The notes beneath the pieces were generated by a model. It was given only the letters and a program-made list of their open reading frames with translations. It was not told where the DNA came from and did no database searches. Shown here one piece after another: positions 24,801 to 35,987 of a stretch of 64,000 nt of DNA (within the stretch, counting starts at the first letter, position 1; the number at the start of each line of letters is the position of its first letter). The position numbers and the translations under genes were made by a program. The DNA is from Klebsormidium nitens (Eukaryota; Streptophyta; Klebsormidiophyceae; Klebsormidiales; Klebsormidiaceae), in the NCBI GenBank assembly GCA_000708835.1, contig DF237296.1, forward strand, positions 25,778 through 89,777. Reading direction: 5' to 3'.

Positions 24801-26905
24801 TAAAGGAGCAAAGATGAAAACTCTAAAAAGGCTAATTGCAAGCATACCTGTCGTTCAGAAGGACATAAAGTTCCATGCGTGTCAAGGTGAGGGGTTGGGC
24901 CACAACATCTCCCGTCTTTGAATTAATGGTGATAATTTGCGTTGAGACCTTCTCGAGCAGCCAGCTTCGGATAGCCTTCTTGTCCTGCAGCAGGATGGCA
25001 GGGACGAGGAAATTGATGTTGCCATTTGAGAGCAATCCAATATCAGAGGCAATCTCGCAAGTTTCAAGTCCTCACCATGGAAAGAGCATCGAAAGGTCTT
25101 CCGTTATTGAGCAGCCAATTGAAATGCAAAGTGGTGGCCTCCACAGCATCTGCATGAACGCCATTGAACACCACAATTTTGTTACAAGAAAGACCTGCCG
25201 TGACAAGGTGTGACAAGGTGACCTTCTTGATCCACTGTTACCTGCTGAAACCTCGCGTTGTTCTTTCCAAAGGCTGGCATCAGCGTGTTGAGCGCCTGCT
25301 CATAAACTTCGGATACTTTGCTGCCATTTGGGCCACCCACGACCTCAGCGACGTCCAGCATGCCGTCCGACAGGGCGAACTCAGCCTCCAGCACCTGCAG
25401 AAGATTCATAGGTTTCCAGAAGAAGTCAGATTCTTGCCGACTTCACCGTACAATTGGAATCAGGCAGACATGCATTGGGTGAGGTTAGGCCTTGATACGA
25501 AAGTATTGAGTACTCACGTGGTGCTGTGACCTGCTCTGCTGTGTCTTGCACTCCAAAAACCAACAGCAGACTCGAGCAACAACTCCGTGATTTGGCAACC
25601 TTTGCAGCTTAACATTCAGAATGGGCCACCTTTTCCCAACTTTGGATTGCAAAATAGGTGCACTAAGCAGAAGGGGCATCCGTACTGAACTGCTTGTAAG
25701 GAGGAAAGCTCATTTGATTGATTCTCACCGGCTGTGGCTTCTCCATGTCGGCATATGCGTCCTCCACAGCAAACTTGTAGGTCGTTTCATCAAGGATCCT
25801 TCCCGGGAACTCGAGAGCAAAAAGTTGGCTTGAATTTCCACCACCAAAGAGCTCTTGCAGCTTTCCATAAAGCTGATCCACAGCATTTTGCCGTTTTGAA
25901 TCCGCCATGGCTCCTGCAAATGTACCTAGCAGCTCTTGATCTCTACTATGAACAAGAGGGGCTAACTCAGAGTCCGCTGTTGCTGACGTCACCAAGTTGG
26001 AAACCCCAATACCAGGAGGTGCTGGCAATTCGACAGATGGTGAATGTGGCAGCACAAAGAGTGCGGGTTCAATTGGTAAGTCTAAAAGACTAACAGGGTT
26101 TTCGGAATCAGCGGAGCTTGGTACTGGGGGAAGGGGGCCCCTTCTTGACTGAACAGCTGAAGGCTCAAACGTCGTCAGAACCTGCAAATGTAGACACGTG
26201 GCTCTTAGCTTTTGTAACTATGAGGTTCATCATAATTAGTAAGTGTTTCTGAATGCGCAGAGGGCCGCAGATGCTTGCTTGCTGCTGCACATGGTGTCAC
26301 TCTATATCCTGCTCATTGAATAGCCACACTGCATATATGGCCTGCCACATTCAGCAGACTCAAATCCAAGGGGAATCTATGCTCTGCATTTCTGAGCGGG
26401 CCACGTGGCAGAAAGTTCACATGCTTCATTTAGCAGCTCCGCTACAACCTAGTCCCCATCGTACCTCTGGTTCCACTCAACCACACATCTGCCAGAGAGC
26501 CTAGTACCTTACTGAATCGCATGCGAAAAAAGCAGCTGGCCTTAGGGAAGCCACACGTATCTATTTTATGAGTTCTTCCCTTACCACGTCTTCAACAATA
26601 CTTCCGGTGAGCTGGACTCCGTCCACCAAGCTGCTCTTTCCCGCCGGTAGCACGGAGGACCTGGCTCGCAGCTCCCTGTTGCCTGTGATGCTGATGGTGT
26701 GCACTTCACGTCCAAGGGCAGAAGTGATGGCAGGTTCCGTAGCACCCTGTAGACGTTGAAGGCCTTCTGGCAGCTGGTCGTGTAGTAATGTCTCTTCGTC
26801 CACCTGGAGAATCGTGTGCTTTGAAATGTCCAAGTTGGCGGTATCAAGCGGTTGGTCTGCGGGGGTGCGCACGAAACAGGAGAAGCATTTGCTGAGAACG
26901 GGCAT
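18873..26905 (-). CDS. Large uncharacterised protein with GGWFNP and GPQILGWF motifs, two apparent frameshifts
   Basis: I do not recognise a named function. Minus-strand exons: 26585-26905, 25729-26181, 25242-25394, an unclear exon ending at 25076, 24848-24984, 24066-24258, 23032-23340, one starting at 22568, 21744-21862, 20481-21092, 19752-19934, 18873-19244; about 1050 aa. Start at 26905 (MPVLSKCF) was chosen because a TATATA box lies about 60 bp upstream. The middle is helical and charged. Near the C-terminus come a Ser/Gly-rich segment, KVTINRGGWFNPSV, FPAYPVAIVVAKDMTIKIEM, a GGGCFCFSYSKSSSS loop and IKIPGPQILGWFLEFTG. I recall this motif order from uncharacterised fungal and bacterial proteins, which is memory, not a search. 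Two frame breaks (near 22486 and 21024) need a single base each to restore strong frames, so it may be a pseudogene or the sequence may carry errors. Confidence 0.6.
20249..20272. repeat. Short tandem duplication
   Basis: The word cggcggaagat occurs twice in a row in an intron of the uncharacterised minus-strand gene. Confidence 0.7.
25201..25220. repeat. Perfect 10-bp tandem duplication
   Basis: The word tgacaaggtg is repeated exactly, in the intron just after exon 3 of the uncharacterised gene. Confidence 0.85.
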
Positions 26906-26964
26906 GGGATTCTGGTTGGGAACCGTGAGTTGAAGTGCTTTGAATACGCAGGAACTTTGACAAC

Positions 26965-26970
26965 TATATA
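26965..26970 (-). promoter_or_regulatory. Candidate TATA box of the uncharacterised gene
   Basis: TATATA in the context taatatatag on the minus strand, about 60 bp upstream of the chosen start at 26905. Its position is right for a core promoter; this is inference. Confidence 0.4.
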
Positions 26971-29628
26971 TTAGTGGAGCTGGAGGCGTGAAGTAACGAA
27001 CTGGCTTAGCTCCTAGCTGTATTTTGAAATATGCGAAGTCTTTTGAGACGGGAATGGCTCCTTGGGAAACTCCCTTTCCAGCCGTCAAGACTGATCAAGA
27101 CTCAGTGCGTGCTCTCCGTCACAAGATGGTATTCATCATGCATATTAAATGCTTCCGAAAAACAGCGATGACAACATTGCAGTACTAGCAGCGCCTCAAT
27201 ACTGGCACTAGTGCTGCCATATCCTTCCCGGCCGCTCAGTTTCTGGGATCGTTGGTGGCTGCTGGCAGCTGGCTGCTGGACTCCTTAGTATAATCTTGTT
27301 TGTTAACTTGTGACCTTCCTTAGACCTTTCTTAGACCTTTAATGGGCCTTTAATCTTAGACCCTGGCTCGTTCAACGGCAATGGGTCACGTGACACGCCC
27401 ATCATACGTTGGCGCCGGCTATTCTAGCTCTTCTTTCGAAATCGCTGTGCATAATGTCCGTGCCCCGAGTCGCTGCTGGCGGCTGAAGCAGTGCTTATGC
27501 TAAACTGACCCCTTGCCGAGCTTCTTTGTGGAAAACACGTGGAAGCTGCTTTTCAGGCACATCATGCACATTAAATGCTCCGGCTCTCTGAGACAGCAGT
27601 GCACACTGCTTAGTAACAGCGGCAGGACCCGTTTCAGTACGTTCACATACGATATACCAGTACGTTGTACCTACCTATATCAGAACGTTCCACGTGCACA
27701 TTGCCACACAACTAAAAGATGCAAGCGCCAACGACCAAATGGCACATCATGCGAATTGAATGCTCTGGCTCCTCCGAAACAGCCCTGCATAATGCCAAGC
27801 CTATGAGCCTTGCGTGTTGCACTCCAGAGTCCAGACTCCAGAGGCCCGCTTCTCAATCTGCATAATGCACCTGCTGGTGTACCGTAGCATTAAGTGCGTT
27901 TCGTGAGTCAGTGAGTCGTGCTTTTGCATGTTTTGGATTTTGAGCCCTGTGGTCCTGATCCGACGGCGCAAGACACTATTCTATGAGCATCCGACGGTTC
28001 TAAACAATAGACTTGCTATCGATATCCCAACAATCTTGTACCATCGGTGCCTGAATCCTGACTCCTGACAGTGACATACCGGTAGGTACTGCCTGGCTGT
28101 AGGTACTAGGACCTATGGCTGGACTCACGCTCATCATGCACGCCGCACCCTGAGCCACGCTCGGTGAGACCGGGATTCAATGAGTTGGCCCTGCAGCTTT
28201 GCAGCTTGCTATGGCTGCATTGGGCATGTCCAATATCGGATAATTCCTTAGGTCTACGGCATACAGGGCACCCAAACATATTGCTTGAAGGATGAAATTT
28301 ATCGGACTAGCGTGCACTTTGACTGTGGAGACCTAACACGACGGATAGTTGGATCCTGTTTGATGAATGCATGATGGTTATGATACTTGCCACTGGCAGC
28401 CAAGCCATGAAACACATGTGACATGGTGAATCATCATGAATAGTACCACATGTACTTGCGTTGGTGACATCAAATGAACGTACCAATGCTCATCATTGCC
28501 ACACCATACTGACATGATGCATTCGCTTAATGCTACCCAGTTCGCTTTGAATCTGTAGGCCGCGCTTGGAGCTCATGGTATGATCGATCTTTTATAGCTC
28601 GTTCATATGGGCGCCGGCAGCCAACATTAGATTGTGCAATTGTGCATAACGCATACATTCGTTGATGATGCATGATATGCCTGGCAACGTGCCTGTGAGT
28701 CCGGGCGGCCCACTGAGATCCTATCATGGTTGCAAGATACAGAACTTGAAGCGCACAAGTTGGAGGTCTGGACGGTCTTGACCCGATATGCATGTGATTG
28801 ACGGCGGCGGTCATGGTATGCTAGCTAGGCCCATCGAGTCGGACCGCGTCCATCTTCAGCGCTCTAGCGCGCGGCGACCACCGACCCAGCGGCACATACT
28901 GGCGAGCTATATTAGTCAATCTAATGTGCAACGGAGTCCAGAATCCGGTGCGCCAATGCATGAAATATAGCAATTATGATGGGCGCGACGGTAGGCGGCA
29001 AGGTTCCGACGAGCGCGCTCGGTTGAAATGCGCCGATTGGACGGCTAATTTCCTCGATTCACTTCAGGGCTGTCGGCCGGAAGGACTTCGATGACCGACG
29101 CCTCGGAATTGGTCCGACAATCACATGACGTCATATTGATGCAAGTCGTTGTAAGCCCGTCCACAATGGACTCATCATGATCTTGCCTGGGCCAGTGGCT
29201 GGGCCACCGAGCTAGCCTTGCAATGTATCATTCAATATCAAGGAAGTCAGGTCATGTTAACCACTAGCTGTGCGGATTTATATAATGCACAACCTGCACA
29301 TTAGGCCTGGGCCTTTCACTCCCTTGTAATAAGAACGACTGGACAACTGTTTTTCGAACTAAGCTCCAAACGATTGTCGGAAACTCGATGAGGCCACCAC
29401 CTTATTACCCACAACATATTTCAAGTAAGATCGTGAGGATTGGCAGGCTCGCTGGAGGACGACTCGGTTAGCAGTGACACATTTGTCGGTGGAGTTTGCC
29501 CATGACCATTGGTCAGTGGCATGCCCATAATCTACCTTGCTTGGCTGCTGTCATGTAGCTATTGGTGACAGTGTTCCGCACAGCAACGAAAGACCCGAAC
29601 TCCCGGATCGCGTTGCCTCCTTTATCGA
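26971..29628. other. Intergenic region with dispersed short repeats
   Basis: No credible gene seen. A related word of about 25-45 bp recurs at roughly 27134, 27557 and 27742 (catcatgca, attaaatgct, then cc.gctc and a run with cagc), with looser relatives near 27447, 27856 and 28129. These look like fragments of one repeat family. The stretch is rich in atgcat and catgat words. Confidence 0.45.
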
Positions 29629-32600
29629 CTATAGGTTCAAGTCCGCAACCGACTCACGTCTGGACGCTTCTTTCGAACATGTCCCCGATTGAGACCCCCC
29701 GAAGCTGCTTACAATATCACTATCCGAACCCCTTGCGCTCCTAAACCCTTCCCCTTCCCCGCCATCCCCAGTATCAGCAACCCGTCTACCCCCCGACTCG
29801 CCACTTTTTCGTCTCGGCAGCGGCCCCCCTTCCACTGGCGCCCCAGTAAACGTTACGCTATCCTTGGGCCTCTCCCCCGGGTCAATCGCAGCCCTGGTTC
29901 CTTCGTAACCCGGTCTAAAACCTGGCCCGTAACCGCTAACCCGAATGTCGTCGCTCGTGTGGGCCCGTGACATAGGACCTTCCGGCAGTTGGACTTCCGG
30001 TCTGTAATTGTTACCCTTATCTTGGCCGGCCGGTTTTTGGCCCAAGGGGTTTAGAATTTGCTGGGGGGGGGACCGAGGGGGCCTGCATCGCAGGAGAGAC
30101 AGGAACGACCATCAAAGGGGGAGAATAATAGTCAAATATTGCGTTGATTTGTGCAGATTGAGAACCGAAATCTGGCTAAAGGTGGCACGTTCTAGCTCTT
30201 GCTACTTGGACTCCTGGGCCACACGGATCCCAACGAAATTGTTGCAAGTGACACACAACGAGCTCAAAGAACACCGGCTCACCCAAGCCAACCACGATAA
30301 AGCAGCAGTCGTCAGATAGAACTCCGACTCACGGCCGTCAGTGGACAACATAATGCTGTCATTGATACCACTCAATGTCTCACAAACCCAACTGCCCTGT
30401 CTTGATATGACTCTAACATGTATTAACAAACTTCTTACCTCAGGTGCTATTATTCAGCCTACCAATGCAAAGTTCCAGGATCAGAGATGAAGCTACTCGC
30501 AAAAGCTGCGCAAAACGAAAGCAGCCAGAAGCCAGAGCACACCCCTCCGCTTCATCTTGTGGTTTCTCTGCTCAAAACCAGATTTCAATTCCAGGAAAGA
30601 CGCCCGTGAGCGCGAAACTCAACTTCAGCGCCTCTCACGGTGTTGCGTTTGAGGCCAAACACAAATTTGCAGAATCCAAATGTCGAACTAAACGCCTCTG
30701 ACCCGGTTTGCAACACCCCGACCAGAAAGCGATAATCTGCAATGGGAAGGAAAAACCCCTCACCCTAGTTGTGGCGCCTCGGCCCGGAAGTTGTTCCGGC
30801 TCTTGGGGGTCCTGGTAAATAGGACCTCGGCCCAGTTTCCGAGGCAGCCTCGGTTATACGGATTCTGCTTGCTGTCGTAGCGGTACCGGAAATTCTCATA
30901 AGTGGTCTGCACAGACGAGAGCTTATGTTGTAAGCTCGATTCTTATGAGTCCTGGTTATACAGGTTCTGCTTGCTATTGTGGCAGTACCGGAAGATCTCA
31001 TATGTAATCTGCACAGACGAGAGTTTACGCTGTCAGCTCTTGAGATGCTTATGCAAGTTTAACAGCCCCGGTTATACGAGTTCTGCTTGCCTTCATAGCA
31101 ATACCGGGAATCCTCTTAAGTGGTCTGCACAGACGAGAGCATATGCTGTCAGCTCTTGAGATGCTATCGCAAGTTCAGCCCGCCCCAGTTGTACGAAGTC
31201 TGCTGCATATGACATCGAAACCAGATACTTCATCAGTGGTCTGCACGAGCGAGAGTTATACTGTCAGCGTTTAGCTTCTGCTTGAAAGCGTTGACCGAGC
31301 TGAGCCAATGCTTCCGAGCAGAAGTGAGCTGATAATCTCTGGATCAGCTCATACAGCCAGGCATCTCCGGTTGAGCGGCTTATGCTAGCCTGTGATCATA
31401 ACATCGATAAAAGTTCCCCTTATCTCGTCTGCATGAAATGACAGCCAATGTTTGCTTTATCAAGTTCTAGGTCACTTTCTTTCTGTCGGCTCGTGAGTAC
31501 TTCGTCAACAGTGCCCGAATTCGTAGGAGCGCATGACTTTGGGTCGTCCAGAAAGTCTCGTATTAGCTTGAGTGATTGAAAGACACGAGGGCTGATCAGC
31601 TGAAAGCCGCTTCCTCGTGAGCGACTATCTCGCCGGAAAATACGCGTTATGTTTGCAGCTACGTTGCTTTTTTGATGATAACCGTCCAGACTTCAACACG
31701 TCATCCATCTTACCTGGTTCTTTGTGATGAACACCGTATGCAGCACGGACAGCCCCCCCGTAAAGAAGAGGGCGAGAAACGTGTACGCCATAAGTAGGAC
31801 GGAGACGGGAGACGCGCCCATAGCTTTTGGGACCGTCGCGCTCTTGCCCTCCCTTTGCCGCTCGTCCATGATCAGCTTGATGTTTACGGCAGAAAAGGAG
31901 AAGACGTAGATGCAGAGGAGAGTCGTGGAGACGACGAACAAGAAGAAGAAGCGGTAGTTTCGCTGCAAAAGAAAGGGGCGCAAGTTTCGAGTAGATTCTT
32001 CGCGGTTGTGTGCGTAGGGCGGAGATTTTCTGAGAGGGCCACAAGCAACTCTGATTTCGGCGGGAAGGCGAAGGTGCAAACGCAGGGGAGAAAGGTGGAG
32101 ACATCGAAGAAGAAGGAAAAGCGATGGTTTGGCTGCAAAGGGAAGGGGCAGGTGCTCTTACAGCGACAGCAAGCAAACAGTCGTTTGAAGGGACACAAGC
32201 GAGTTCTCTTGCAGGAGCGCCGACATGGAGGAGAAGGGTATACACAACACAAGCCAAGGGAGGAAGGTAGATTTACGACATAGTTGAGTTCAGAGACGGC
32301 GTCTTTTTGTCATTTGCAATAACAGGCATGAAGAGACCACTCTTCTGCTTGGAAAAAGTTGGAAGAAAACGAAGCGGCGCAGGACAGGCGAAACGACAGA
32401 GGAAAGGGAAGGTCTGTTTGAAATTGCGCAAGAGTTCAGCGACGCGATGCTGATGATGCATATCCGATCGTCCCAGGAGAGACAGGAGTCGCTGCATAAG
32501 TCTCGGAGACACAAAGCGATGCAGAGCCGCACGATGCAATGTCCCATTTGAGGCCAATAGCGAAGTGACATTTCTGGCAGCGACGAAATCTAGAATCGCA

Positions 32601-35600
32601 TATCAGTCTGTCAATCTCCAACAGTGAAAGGACCATGAAGAAGCTACTGGGTAGATGTCTCTAAAGAATGCCCGACCCAAGAGAGTTGCGGTCCACCTCA
32701 TTCACCTACTCCTCCCGTCAACAGAGCTCTTACCAAGGAAACCTAGTATGTTTCCGATGTGAAGTACGAGAGAAGCGATTGGACAGGAAACTGCTCACCG
32801 TGGCTAAACATTGCCCCACCCAGGGGCGTGGTGATCAAACTTTTCTACCCAGTTGTTGCAGATACAAGCTCTTAGTCTGGCAGTATCAGTTGGAAAAGAA
32901 GGAGAATAAGAGAAAGAATCCAGCTAAACACCCTGTGAAATAGAAGACTGCTCACCCTGCCTATACATTGCCCCACCCAGGGGCAGTGATGGTCAAACTT
33001 TTCTACGCAGTTGTTGCAGATGCTGCAGTGGCTCGTGCGCGGGGGGCGGTACAGCATGCACGTGTCGCAGTACTTGACCTTGACCGTGTGGCCATTAACC
33101 ACGACGTCTTTCGTCCGCGGCAACCTGCGGACACCGCCATTGTTTGGATTAGTTTGCTGGTCGACGTGCTGATCAGTTTCGTACACTTAGGTGGTGAAGT
33201 AAATCTGCATGAACCTAGGCGCCTGATTGAGCGTTGCAGCAGTACTGGACTTTCACCGTGTAGCCGTTAAACACAATGTCCCTCGGCCGCGGCAACCTGC
33301 GGTTAATACAATCGGTTAGAGCTGGTTGGGGAGTGATGCAACGAGTGGGTTACCAAAGTTGCTGAAAACGGGACTCCGAATGGGACACTGTACCAGTCCT
33401 TTATGTTCGACTGTGGCTGATAAGTATTCTGGCTTGAAAGAATGGTCGAGACAGTTGATCAGACATTTCCAGAACGTCTGGCCGTTAAAAATGACGCCTT
33501 TTATTCGAAGCAACCTGACGTTAGAAAGGCGGATTGAAACGTTCACGACAGCCCACAACGGCCTGCACTGATTGCCTTTTCACTCCAACTGCTATGTCCA
33601 AACAAACTTGAGGCTCAGATGAAGGAATGGTTTCAAAGACATGCAGAAGTTCTTCGTCGCTAGATTTGCCACCCAATCGGTCAAAGGATTGGCAGAAAGC
33701 GGCAAAGCAGACAGTCTCCACCCGACAGGCCGCAATCAATGGTTGCAGACGAGACATGCATTGATCACTGCGCAGGTAAGAAAGTAACGCAATGCGCGAG
33801 TGTTGATTGGGTCTGAAGAATTAACTGGGTCTGGTATAATAAGTAAGAAAAGAGGGCGGCTTTACCTCGGCCGTTGCCCGATCTCATACTGCGGGGGAGG
33901 ATTCTCCGGGTCCTCCTCAGGGTCAGGGGGCTGCAGATTCCTCGGGATGATGCCCGGGTCGCGGGATGACGTCAGCAGCAGCAGGCCGATGTCCCACACA
34001 ATGATGACGATCCCGCAAACTAGAGGAGCGGCGTTGAGGCGGTCGATGAGTTCCCGGCCCGGGAATACGATGAACAGGACAGCGGGGCTGATGATGAGGA
34101 AGAGGGAGAGGCAGAGGGACTTCCAGTCGGGGCCGAAGATGAGGCGTCCGCCGAGAACGAACCTCTGCAGGTGTGAGTAGGAGGATTTCAGGAATGTTAT
34201 CTCTGGGGTGCAGAGTTGACAGTAAAATCAGACTTTGAGAAGAGCCGAAGAAATTTGGTGTGGGGTTGAAGACGAGACGGCCACCGAAGAGGAAGCTTCG
34301 GAGGTGTGAATAAGGGGCTTCCAGATTCAAAGCTCAAAAACTTGGAAAAGTACGAAGAAGGACAGTGCTCAAAGATGAGCGGGTTTATGCTCGCGTCTTT
34401 AATGAAGATGCAATTTCAATTATCGGTCAAGCATAACCTGAACGAAGAGTGACCGGCAGCCGATCCCTCTTGGACGACGCTGATTGCAATGTCACAAAAG
34501 TCAAGATTGTTACTCAAATGAACATGGTGATGCTGCAATTCTCAGGTACATTCAGGTCAACTACATCAGATAAACACAATTGTCGCAGGCGAACTTTGCA
34601 GATGGAGTGATTTAGAACTCCACTGTTTCTCTTTTTTTTGGAAAGCGACGAGAATCTGACATGAACACCACCATACCGCATAAGACGAGTTTTGCATTGC
34701 ATTGGAATTACGGTGTGCAGGCCAGAGCAATCGCCGAAGAAAAAACCGAGTAAACCTCAGAACGCAATGAGGCTCGTGAGAACATTGTCAGACAGGTCTT
34801 TCTTCAAACTGTAAGCAGAGCTGCAAGCTCACGAATGACATTGTACAAGCATGTAGAGCCCTCCGAATAGGATCTGCAAGGGGCAGACTTAAACAAGGGG
34901 CAGACTTAATCTGATACATGAAACCGGATAGGAAATGAGTGCCATCTCCATACCAACACCTGCCTGCCAAAGTTTGTCTACCATCATCAAGAAAGGGCAA
35001 CCGACGCAAGCATCAGACAGCTCTTCCTCTTAAGAGGCTGTTGGTGCACAATTCTGCTGCTGAAAGTTATTCAAAAGTAAATGCTTATTTTGGTGAAGAA
35101 TTCTTACATTGAGAAGGGCAATTGGCCCAGGTGAGCACGGGTACAAACACGAGAAAAAGACGACAAACAGAAGAAGGTTTATCTTCAAAGATTTTCTGAA
35201 GTTCGAGAAGCGCTTAAACACTGGGCCACCGGCACCATTTTGGGAAACACAGATCAAGACGCAACATTTGAGTCGGTTCGCATCGGTCAGTCTTCGTACG
35301 GACAATCTGAAGTAGACAACTGCCAGCCAAAGCGGGTCCAGGCACAACAGAGATTGCAACAGAGTTTTGCCAACAGCTCAGGTTTGAAAGGAACGCAAAA
35401 GAATGCAGAAATTTCTGTGGCTTGAGTTACAAGGACTTCTGTAGCTTGCGGAATATTCGAAGCAGATTTTTGCCCTCAAGCAGGCGATCACCAAGTAAAG
35501 GATCACTGCAGCTCCACGGCGAACAAGCGGCTCAACCCTAAGAATCTGGTCGTTTGAGCATGCTCATAAGCACATCGGGAAGGACTCCAGCAATAAAGTC

Positions 35601-35987
35601 CCAAAAGAGTTCTTTTCTGCTTGAAGCAAACTCAGCTTGCAAAGAGCTGTATCTGACAAACCTTTGTTGCATCACTGAGCCAAAGATCTCCACCACTCTT
35701 GATAATGAGGAGCCGCAATTGTAAGTCACTTGTATCTACCAAAACGACACGCACACATCCTGTACACTACCCATTGAACCAAGGGCACTGTTCTGGTACT
35801 CAAAATCTCGACGCATATTCTTGGACATGCATTACCAAATGATTGATTGCTCAAGGCAATGTAACCAGATGTAGTGCTACTAAAGAAGAAAAGAAGGCAA
35901 TCGAAAGCGAACCAGAGGAAGATAAACATTGACTCAAGAAACACAACTCACATTGTTGCCTTTCCAGACTTGATACACCTTGGCCAT
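29629..35987 (-). CDS. DHHC-type protein S-acyltransferase (plant PAT)
   Basis: Multipass membrane enzyme that attaches palmitate to cysteines of target proteins. Minus-strand exons: 35952-35987 ([12 protein letters not shown]), 33866-34164, 32956-33124, 31714-31962, 30764-30906, 29629-30082; phases agree, giving 449 aa. Two hydrophobic segments in exon 2 are followed by the DPG motif (RDPGIIPRN). The Cys-rich domain in exon 3 has YCDTC, HCSIC, C151 and DHHC at 156-159, with catalytic Cys159, then CPWVGQCIG. Exon 4 supplies NYRFFFLF and two further membrane segments. The TTxE motif is TTYE at 252-255, followed by NPYNRG. The C-terminal 150 residues are Gly/Ser/Arg-rich and probably cytosolic. 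[12 protein letters not shown] and [12 protein letters not shown] match the start of plant PATs. The position before NYRFF is Arg where Leu is usual. Four of the five introns hold ghost exon copies. Confidence 0.94.
30945..31255 (-). repeat. Three ghosts of DHHC exon 5 acceptor and 5' end
   Basis: Copies at 30945-31023, 31064-31139 and 31180-31255 repeat the acceptor (ctcgtctgtgcag) and first codons of exon 5 ([18 protein letters not shown]) in tandem, with a period of about 105-117 bp. Substitutions and stops accumulate with distance; the third copy is the most diverged. Confidence 0.92.
32046..32146 (-). repeat. Ghost of DHHC exon 4 acceptor and 5' end
   Basis: About 100 bp repeats the exon 4 acceptor and start (31865-31970), with shared words tttgcag, cttcttcttc and gtctccac in the same order. 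It lies upstream in gene orientation. A more decayed third copy may lie at 32340-32430. Confidence 0.85.
32786..32868 (-). repeat. Ghost of DHHC exon 3 3' end and donor
   Basis: The segment repeats 32949-33030, the last codons of exon 3 and its gtgagc donor, with shared words such as cctgggtggggcaatgt in gene orientation. It lies downstream in gene orientation, inside intron 3. Confidence 0.88.
33233..33520 (-). repeat. Two ghosts of DHHC exon 3 acceptor and 5' end
   Basis: The copy at 33233-33304 keeps an acceptor (aaccgcag) followed by codons for LPRPRD and [10 protein letters not shown]. The copy at 33471-33520 is more decayed (gttgcttcgaa, then ttaacggcc) and carries a stop. Both lie upstream of the real exon 3 start at 33124. 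Confidence 0.85.
34258..34312 (-). repeat. Ghost of DHHC exon 2 acceptor and 5' end
   Basis: In gene orientation it reads ttcacacct, then codons close to [12 protein letters not shown], matching the exon 2 start (cacacctgcag and [11 protein letters not shown] at 34128-34176). The AG acceptor has been lost. Confidence 0.85.
34877..34909. repeat. 16-bp tandem duplication
   Basis: The word caaggggcagacttaa occurs at 34877-34892 and again at 34894-34909, inside the first intron of the DHHC gene. Confidence 0.85.

Noticed and set aside
30082-30764. Suspected frameshift at the nine-G run where the DHHC last exon begins
   Set aside because: Rechecking showed the previous exon ends CTAGG|gtgagg, phase 2, so the long C-terminal frame joins correctly without any shift.
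30945-31255. CRISPR-like or satellite array
   Set aside because: The repeat units align to the adjacent exon 5 and its acceptor, so they are exon-derived ghosts.
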